Assembly (NCBI GenBank): GCA_020062265.1
Contig: JAGUWR010000046.1
Coordinates: forward strand, 1 to 5,900
Direction: 5' to 3'
DNA from: Minisyncoccota bacterium
GTDB taxonomy: Bacteria > Patescibacteriota > Minisyncoccia > UBA6257 > GWB1-50-10
DNA: 5,900 nt
The translations under genes were made by a program, and so were the position numbers. This document shows positions 5,328 to 5,900 of the stretch, piece by piece (positions within the stretch are counted from its first letter, which is position 1; every line of letters begins with the position of its first letter). The notes below the pieces were generated by a model. That model searched no databases, was not told the DNA's origin, and saw only the letters and a program-made list of their open reading frames with translations.

Positions 5328-5900
5328 TTAAATAAATCTGGCGAGGAAAAAAAGAACCAAACCGAAAGCGCTTACCACCGCCGAAATAATCCAGAAACGC
5401 ATCGTAATCTGGCTTTCGGGCCAGCCCAGCGCTTCAAAATGATGATGGATGGGTGTTGAAAGAAAGATTTTACGTTTGAAAACTTTCTTACTGATCATCT
5501 GAGCGATGACCGAAAGCGACTCGACAACGGGGATGACGGCAAAAAAGGGAAGGAGGAAAGCAGTATTGGTCAGGAGAGCCATTACGCCAAGAGTAATGCC
5601 GAGCGCCATTGAACCAGTATCACCCATAAAGAAACGAGCAGGATAGATGTTAAACCAAAGAAAGGCAAGAAGGGCGCCTATCGCCGCTGCTCCCATTATA
5701 GCGAGATCGTAGCGCTGAAGAACAAAGGCCACGGCGGTAAGAGCGACAAAAGTGAAAAGCATGGTCCCGCCGGCTAAACCATCAAGCCCGTCGGTTTCGT
5801 TCACCGAAAACGCAGTCGCAATAATGATGAAGATAAAAAAAAGAATGTACCAGGGGCCGATATAAACATTCCCAATAAAAGGAATGTAGAGGACATCAAA
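5328..5900 (-). CDS. mraY: MraY, phospho-MurNAc-pentapeptide transferase, C-terminal 190 residues; 5' end beyond the window
   Basis: Integral membrane enzyme that moves phospho-MurNAc-pentapeptide from UDP onto undecaprenyl phosphate, making lipid I. The frame is open from the right edge to the TAA at 5330-5328. The GTG at 5804-5802 could be mistaken for a start, but it encodes the Val of the internal family motif (here SVNETDGLDGLAGG), and the 32 codons upstream continue a MraY-like helix (IGPWYILFFIFIIIATAFS). Further signatures are FFMGDTGSMALG, with the conserved Asp at fragment residue 94, and the HHHFE metal/substrate motif at 152-156, followed by a final membrane helix ending ARFI. About the first half of the protein, including the early DD motif, is missing because the window ends. 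The downstream amidohydrolase starts 3 nt later. Confidence 0.96.
   Translation of the reverse strand, partial: FDVLYIPFIGNVYIGPWYILFFIFIIIATAFSVNETDGLDGLAGGTMLFTFVALTAVAFVLQRYDLAIMGAAAIGALLAFLWFNIYPARFFMGDTGSMALGITLGVMALLTNTAFLLPFFAVIPVVESLSVIAQMISKKVFKRKIFLSTPIHHHFEALGWPESQITMRFWIISAVVSAFGLVLFFLARFI

Noticed and set aside
5802..5804. GTG at 5804 as the mraY start
   Set aside because: It encodes the Val of an internal MraY motif, and the frame continues upstream to the window edge with MraY-like membrane sequence.
1..5900. CRISPR array, tRNA, rRNA or insertion sequence
   Set aside because: I saw no regularly spaced repeats, no tRNA cloverleaf-like sequence, no rRNA-like stretch and no transposase coding sequence in any frame.

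Overview
The window is most likely from a Patescibacteria (Candidate Phyla Radiation) genome, probably Parcubacteria-like. This rests on the compact, translationally overlapping cell-wall cluster, the absence of Shine-Dalgarno sequences before all four visible starts, the divergent forms of otherwise universal enzymes, and a short XRE-type helix-turn-helix fragment of a kind I associate with this group. The assignment is inference from style, not a phylogeny. TGA ends murG, ftsW and the amidohydrolase gene, so the UGA-as-glycine code of Gracilibacteria/SR1 does not apply.

All intact genes lie on the minus strand, so transcription runs from the right edge to the left. In that order they are: mraY (3' part, 5900-5328), a D-aminoacylase-family amidohydrolase (5324-3828), ftsW (3831-2722), murG (2725-1586), a gap of about 590 bases, and gltX (5' part, 993-1). 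The first four form one tightly packed unit. MraY and the amidohydrolase are 3 nt apart, and both following junctions are ATGA stop/start overlaps.

The layout matches the classical division and cell wall (dcw) order mraY-murD-ftsW-murG, except that the murD slot holds the amidohydrolase. MraY makes lipid I, MurG converts it to lipid II, and FtsW polymerises lipid II into glycan at the septum. An enzyme related to N-acyl-D-amino-acid deacylases inserted in the middle of this pathway is the most notable feature here. It also departs from the usual family metal ligands: HxH is replaced by NxD, and the late Asp by Asn. The cluster stops after murG, with no murC, murB, ddl or ftsQAZ in view.

The 994-1585 gap contains no intact gene. 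From left to right it holds a CCCAAAT tandem repeat with G-runs on the gltX coding strand, a GC-rich inverted-repeat patch, the core of an XRE-type HTH gene on the plus strand with no usable start codon, and an AT-rich tract with one perfect DnaA-box sequence next to a 12-bp A/T palindrome. gltX itself has a Ser in place of the first His of the class I HIGH signature, while its KLSKR loop is intact.
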